A stretch of 64,000 nt of DNA, from positions 3,641 to 67,640 of the forward strand of contig JADHZB010001995.1 in the NCBI GenBank assembly GCA_015657535.1, in the 5' to 3' direction. The notes beneath the pieces were generated by a model. The model had not been told where the DNA came from. It ran no database searches and was given only the letters and a program-made list of their open reading frames with translations. A program made the position numbers and the translations under genes. Of the stretch, positions 58,414 through 64,000 are shown one piece after another. This stretch comes from Nephromyces sp. MM_2019 (lineage: Eukaryota; Apicomplexa; Aconoidasida; Nephromycida). Each line of letters starts with the position of its first letter. Positions within the stretch are counted from its first letter, which is position 1.

Positions 58414-58782
58414 CTCTAAAAATGTAAACCAAAACCATAAAATTTATTTTAATTTTCATCAGAAAATTTTTATCATTACAAAAGTTTAAATATTTTATAC
58501 CTACAATTGTTAATGAATAGACTAAACTCGTAGTTATCTATTAATAAATAAAACGAATTTTATTTTAAAATATAGTAAATTGATTATTTCAAAAAGATAT
58601 AATAAATGTAGATGTAGGAATGGAAAAGGAGAATTGCAAGTTTCGAATCTTATCCATAAAAATAATCATTTTTGAGAATGTAAATTAAAAATAAAGAATA
58701 CCAATTTCAAGTGAAATTGGTATAACTAAATTTTTCACTCTTAAAAAATTGTAGGAAATAATTGATACTCCAATTAATCTAT
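58414..58782. other. Short spacer between convergent RRM and NFU1 genes
   Basis: About 370 bp between two stop codons on opposite strands. It includes a small inverted repeat (ACCAATTTCA...TGAAATTGGT, about 58700-58722) that could form a hairpin in either 3' UTR. Confidence 0.5.
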
Positions 58783-60328
58783 TCAGAATTCATCCTCAAG
58801 CAGCAATGGATCTCCATTCTCATCGCATTGTTGAACCCCTTTTACCTAATAAATGATACTTTCATGAATATAATATAATTTCAAAAACATAAGTATTAGC
58901 TTGATACCTCAGGAACAAAATACTTTAGCATTGATGCAAGTCCTTGTTGAAGAGTTAGAGTCGAGCTCGGGCAGCTAAAAAATTCAGTGTTCTTTAAACT
59001 TGTTTCAAGTTATAACATTTTCGAAAAATAAAATTGCAACTAAGTAAATTTCATTCAAAAGTAGTGGCTAAAATTAAAAAATAAAATATTTCTGTCTTTT
59101 ATTACCCTTCACAGGCTCCCTTCATATATACCCAAACAATTCCTTCTTCTTCATCGAATTTTATGAATTCAATATCCCCACCTATAATAGTGCCAGGGTA
59201 ATTAAATTTCTATGTATAATTTGAAAAGTAAAAATAGATTTACCATCTTCCATAACCATAGGGCGAGCTCTTGTGTCAATTAGCACCTTTATAATTCGAA
59301 AAATTCTAATCTAACAATGTAAAATTGAAGTAAAATTTCTGTAGATACCTTGATTGCCTCTATTATCTCTTCTAGATCAGGATCTTCCTCAATAATTGGT
59401 TTAGGCCCTTTTTGATGAGCTATGTAATATGTTGTGTTTTGATAGTGTTATCAAATTTAAATAATTCATGAGAACCACACAATTCTTACCTTTTATTGAC
59501 TGTGCAAATTCAAATGAAGGTAAAAGGCCTGCTAAAGCAAACCTAATAATATTAATGAAAATAAAATTTTACATAAGTAACTTGTGTATTTTATTGTTTA
59601 GTACTCGGTCAATTTCTTTTCCACCTTTGACTCTAACATATTCCAGCGTGCACCCCTTTCCTTCACAACTGTCAGATAATCTTTACAAAGGAGTATGGAG
59701 TAGATTCCTTCTACCTGAATAAAATAAGAGTTTTGAAAGCACCAATGTGGAGTACTGAAGTTAATAAGTCACTTTGCTGTCTTTTGTTATAACAAAAGGG
59801 GCATTTAGTTTACTTTCAATAAATCTTCGACAAGTTTTGAACTTGGTCCTAAAACAAATGCAGTTTTTGTTCTGTGAGTTCAAAACTTTAATAATTGATT
59901 TTACTTGTGCTAAGCCCTATGGAGTTGTAGTCGAAGCTCACGCTCTCGGGAGCTTCCTCTGGTAATAACTTGCAACCGATAGGGTAAAACATTTTGGCCT
60001 GAAAATATTTTCACGATTAGAATTTTGTCTATGCATTTAGCTAAGATGAAAAAGCGTTTTATAATCTTATTCTCGTTTATTGTAGCTTTAGTACACTTCT
60101 AACATTTGGGTTTGGTGTATTTTCAATCTCTATAGTTGTGGCTATCGAGCGTGAGGTAATTAAATAATTAGGAGGTTTCCAATTTTCTGCTTTTTTGTTA
60201 TGTAAGTCAATAGTTCGACGAAAAATGATACCTGAATAGAATCGACTCTTTAAACTGTGTAATTGATGAATGAGAATCAAATCATTTCTGAGATGATTTC
60301 TTAAAGTTAAATAACGAAGGAGTTTCAT
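58783..60328 (-). CDS. NFU1: Mitochondrial iron-sulfur cluster scaffold/carrier NFU1
   Basis: NFU1 accepts [4Fe-4S] clusters late in the mitochondrial ISC pathway and passes them to client enzymes. Ten small exons, all in phase: 60328-60095, 59998-59905, 59848-59814, 59714-59605, 59542-59490, 59419-59349, 59286-59244, 59181-59106, 58974-58908 and 58845-58783, about 281 residues. The N-terminus is an Arg/Leu-rich presequence without acidic residues for about 30 positions. The Nfu N-terminal domain follows: ENTPNPNVRS, AKMFYPIGCKLLPE, VEGIYSILLCKDYLTVVKE and RGARWNMLE. The NifU-like C-terminal domain has VLIDTRARPMVMEDGGDIEF, GIVWVYMKGACEGCPSS (with the cluster-binding CxxC) and LTLQQGLASMLKYFVPEVKG. 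Both cluster cysteines are present. Paralogues targeted to the apicoplast exist in apicomplexans, but the N-terminal Nfu domain argues for the mitochondrial form. Confidence 0.93.
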
Positions 60329-62240
60329 TTTTATTTCATGTTATAATCAATCATTGAAAATTAAAATCAGAGTATAAAATTCCTTCTAAGGTTGATTCTT
60401 TGGAGGGATAAATGCTTTTGTTTTTTTAATTTGTTTTTTTAAAATCTTTTAATATTAGATTATATTCCTTTAGATCGCGCTTGCAGGTATAGGGTAAATT
60501 TACCAATAAACACATAAAACTACAAAAGAATGTTGTTAATATGATGATTCGAGGTGTTATTCAGGTGTTATTCGTGTAAGTAGAGTTAAAAGAGTTTCTT
60601 CACTAGTATCGGTGAGTTCAAGTTGGTAACTTCAAAAGAAGTTTGCTTTTGATTTAATCGTACTCTTTGTTCAATAGCACTCATGAATTGCAAAAAAGTT
60701 GTATTAAAAAAAGATGCCTATTTTTGTACTAGTATCATTTGAGTGCCAAATGATTCCAAGATTATGAGGAAAAATAAGCTTTCAATCCCTAAAGATCTCA
60801 AATTAATTAATCATAAGCAAGAATTGCTCAGATGCTGAGTTGTACCTCGTATTTCCTAAAGTTTTCCAATGAACGTATATAACAATTCTACCAACTTAAA
60901 AAAATTTTCAACTATTTGAATTCACTTTCGAAAGAGCTCCGCTCATTAAAATAACAGTGTGTTAAAAATAAAAATTCATACAATTCCACAGTTAAACAGG
61001 ATTAGTTAACCCTGACTATCAAAACGTAAAAATTAAAACTCAAATTAATTGCAAAATCAAAGAAACTCTTTGCGGAATAACAAAACAGACTCTGTTTTAA
61101 ATTACGTATATAAAATCCAAACTATATGGAATGCCCACTTTTCACAGTTAAGTATTTTTAAACTTTACTATTTTATGTTATTAATAAGCATTAAAATGAA
61201 ACCATAGCAAGAGTTCACAGCTTATTACTACCTGATTTAGGTTCCTGAAGCCTTAAGTTATTCAGGCAGTTTGACACACTTGTACTAAGTATATTAAACG
61301 TATGCTCATACTTTCCAATTCGTGTTCTCTTATCTCTTATTTCCAATGATAACATTTTGCATTCCAAACATGGTTAATTTCAAACAAGAACTTTATTACT
61401 TATTGAGCCGGATAAGATATTTTGTATATTGCTAAGACACATATAAATAGGTGACTGAGTACCGAAATTTACTGCTCTTTCAGATCTATATCCCTTCAAA
61501 GAGTGCCAAGCGATCATGAAAATTTGCAAGAAAATTCGAAATTTTATAGTTTTATTGTACTTTTTAGAAAAGAAACTTTACTGTGAAATTCATGTGGAAA
61601 TTATCTCTTTCCTAATTTTTAATTAGTGAGCGCTTAAAGTTAACAACTTTGCTTATTGGCTCACCTAAAGCAATAATTGTTTATGTTAATTGTCTACTAA
61701 AAGTTCTCAAAATTATGTTAAGACCTAACTTAATTAGAGAATTTTTTATTTATACTATGTTGAGGAATATGATAAATTTTTTTAGCCCATTGTTAATTTA
61801 CCCTTTTTATGCTTGATAATCTTGAAGTCATTTTTTATAACAAATAGCTTTGACACGCTCTTTAAATTATCTTCAATTTCTTAGCTTTTAAAAAAGATGT
61901 TATATTCAGCTTATAATAAGCAATTAGAATTTAAAAGCTATAAAAAACAATTTTAAGCCTTATGAATAAAACAAAGTTCAAACTTTACACAGGTAACATA
62001 AATATTTATATATGTATATAAGCAATTTTGGTTGATCAACTCTTTTAGCTCGAGATATCTCTAGGCCATATCATGTAATAATCTAATACAATTAAAGATT
62101 TTAATTGCACATAACTTTCTAATTTAACCATTTTATATTTATAAGCTATGCACTATGGCTTATTTTAAGATGGAAAGTGTGTACTAGATATTTTAATAAT
62201 TTACACTAATAGGATGAAAAACCTGTTACCTCAATAATAG
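60329..62240. other. Intergenic region (divergent promoters)
   Basis: About 1.9 kb between NFU1 (minus) and the homeodomain-like gene (plus). No exon, RNA gene or distinct repeat was recognised. Confidence 0.55.
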
Positions 62241-64000
62241 ATGGAAACTGAAAATAAGTACAATACCCAACAAGGGAATAATAGCCAACAAGAATTAGGA
62301 CTGGAAGCTTTGAAAAGATTCCTTAACGAGAGAAAGTTCGAAATATATGAACAACAATTCGACCTGGCTAATATCTATAATAGAAAAAAGGTCAGTAAAT
62401 AAGAAAACAAAATATGCAAAAACTCAGCATCTTATTTACTGACAAAACTTTGTACTTTAGCATACCATTGATGATAATGGACAAATAAGAGCTACTTTGA
62501 TACCTCATACACCTGAAGGTAAATTTATTGAATCTTAAGATAATAATAACTTATTACCGAATTCGATAACTTGTAAACAATTTTAATTCCTCTCAACCCT
62601 AAACTATTACTAATTAGTGTGAAATAGCTTGATTTATTTAGTACTCAAAAAATATAATATCTACCAACAGCCCAGGCTCAAATTGATTTATCACTTGACA
62701 TGATTAGCCCAATAACTGATGAAGAAGATGAAACAACAAATCTAAATTGCTTTACTGAATATAGAATCAATTTACCTGAATCTGAACCTTTAATCCCTAA
62801 ATTTACAAACAATACACAAGAAACTCCAGACTTTAATTGCGAAATTATCCCCAACTTACCACTAAAGCATCGTTTAGAACCCGAACCACAAACACTTAGT
62901 GCAGAAAATCAGGATGAGGACAATAGGATTCAATATAGTTGGAATGATCACTCTGTAAGCTTTCCCCAAACAATCGGAGGACTAGAATGTCCTGACAGTA
63001 ATATAACAAACAGCTCATCACCCTTTTCTAAATCTCCGAAAGGCAAGGAAAAGGCCCAATCACCATCTGCGCAGAATGACCCAAAATGTAGAAACTTCTA
63101 TTTAAGCATCATATTCCAAAACTTTAGAATTTACACACTTTTGTTAGAGTTTTATCATTTTAAAATCTTATTTTATTTTTTGAGTTTTACACCTAATTTT
63201 ATACACTCATCAAAATTAAAATTTAGACAGAGAAAATACATCGATCAAACGCACTTATACTCATTAATACTTACAAAAATACAAATTTGGCACAATTTAA
63301 TGAAAATTACAGCACAAGAATCAAACAATATACCAAATTGAGACTTTACACTGCTTGTTATATTCAGATGTTCTAAATCGCGAAGATTTTAGGATATTAA
63401 AGATATGGTATGACAATAACTTTGAATTACTTTCAAATTTAAAGGGAGGTAATCACAAGATACCCCACAAGTGTATTGAATCACTCATAAAACATCAAAA
63501 TCTCTCTAAAGAAGAAGCAATATCTAAGGTAAATTTAAATCACAACTAAATATAAAAATTAACCTTGTTTTGCGTAACTAAACTACTAGTGTAGGATCTT
63601 TCATACTCCCACCTCAGTGTAACTAACTTCTTTCATTTGATTTTATGTAGATAAAACAATATATTTCTATTAGAGCAAAACATGTTCAACATGAAGGAAC
63701 ACCAAATAAAGTAATTAAGATATCCAAATCCTCTATAAATAAAAGTTTGAAAACCCCATCGGAGAAACAAAATAATAGCAGAGGAAAACATGATCCCGCT
63801 AATGTACTCACTAGGCTTAAAAAGCTCACCATAAATGGCACCATTTTAAACAAGGTATAATCGACAGAAAAGCCATATTCTACACAAATAATCATATGCA
63901 GTTCCTTTTTATGATCTTTTTCACAGGACTATATACACAATCTCATCCACGAGATGACTACCTGTGAATGCCACAAAACAAGAGAAGCATGCTTAAGTAA
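62241..64000 (+). CDS. Homeodomain-like protein, N-terminal part (partial, runs off right edge)
   Basis: Six exons with canonical borders and matching phase: 62241-62390, 62461-62518, 62671-63087, 63368-63528, 63651-63854 and 63927 to the window end, at least 354 residues. Residues up to about 205 are acidic and Ser/Pro/Asn-rich. From about 209 three predicted helices occur with homeodomain-like spacing: REDFRILKIWYDNNF, then PHKCIESLIKHQN, a turn (LSKE), and EAISKIKQYISIRAKH, which lines up with the recognition helix of homeodomains although the usual Trp and Asn are replaced by Tyr and Ile. A basic Lys-rich stretch follows. The last visible residues include a CECHK motif. Homeodomain-like regulators such as HDP1 exist in Plasmodium; membership here is tentative. 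The gene itself is well supported; the fold is inferred. Confidence 0.6.

Noticed and set aside
63218..63275. Additional exon in the homeodomain-like gene
   Set aside because: It would run into a stop before any donor; joining 63087 directly to 63368 keeps phase.

Overview
The window is AT-rich eukaryotic nuclear DNA. Its genes are split by GT...AG introns and separated by gene-poor stretches of 0.4 to 3.7 kb. The gene content points to an apicomplexan: a very large protein with a PHD finger and several divergent AP2 modules, two BT1-family (folate/biopterin-type) transporters, a PITSLRE-type cyclin-dependent kinase, and a secreted EGF-domain protein, alongside eukaryotic housekeeping genes. 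I cannot name the genus. Long uninterrupted reading frames show that the standard genetic code is used.

Layout, left to right. (1) 240-4517, minus: the N-terminal part of a DOP1 (Dopey) homologue, eight exons separated by microsatellite-filled introns, running off the left edge. (2) 7775-8066: a 146-bp tandem duplication just upstream of a BT1 transporter (8218-9837, plus). A paralogue lies tail-to-tail with it (11089-12642, minus). (3) 14316-16655, plus: a multi-exon secreted EGF protein with an ambiguous 3' end. (4) 18586-20331, plus: NMD3, the 60S ribosome export adaptor. (5) 22243-24331, plus: a TPR protein with a potential N-myristoylation start. (6) 25312-28911, minus: gamma-tubulin complex component GCP2. 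(7) 31007-41210, plus: an 18-exon gene for a protein of about 2,330 residues with one PHD finger and up to six AP2-like modules, the centrepiece of the window. (8) A run of minus-strand genes: a FAM210/DUF1279 mitochondrial membrane protein, the PITSLRE kinase, prefoldin subunit 2 (four exons), a possible very short gene, a GDP-fucose-transporter-like SLC35 protein, a secreted orphan, and a small Met/Tyr/Pro-rich protein ending in lysines and cysteines. (9) 57631-58413, plus: an RRM protein. (10) 58783-60328, minus: mitochondrial NFU1 in ten small exons. (11) 62241-64000, plus: the start of a protein with a homeodomain-like helical segment, cut by the right edge.

The exon models were built by hand from splice sites, phase continuity and family resemblance. 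For DOP1, GCP2, the TPR gene, the PHD/AP2 gene, prefoldin 2, the nucleotide-sugar transporter and NFU1, every junction keeps the reading phase. Exon edges may still be off by a base or two. No tRNA, rRNA, CRISPR array or transposon was recognised. The genes do not form one pathway. The shared themes are gene regulation (PHD/AP2 protein, homeodomain-like protein, RRM protein, CDK), ribosome and chaperone biogenesis (NMD3, prefoldin), mitochondrial function (NFU1, FAM210-like), microtubule nucleation (GCP2) and Golgi/membrane traffic and transport (DOP1, nucleotide-sugar and BT1 carriers).
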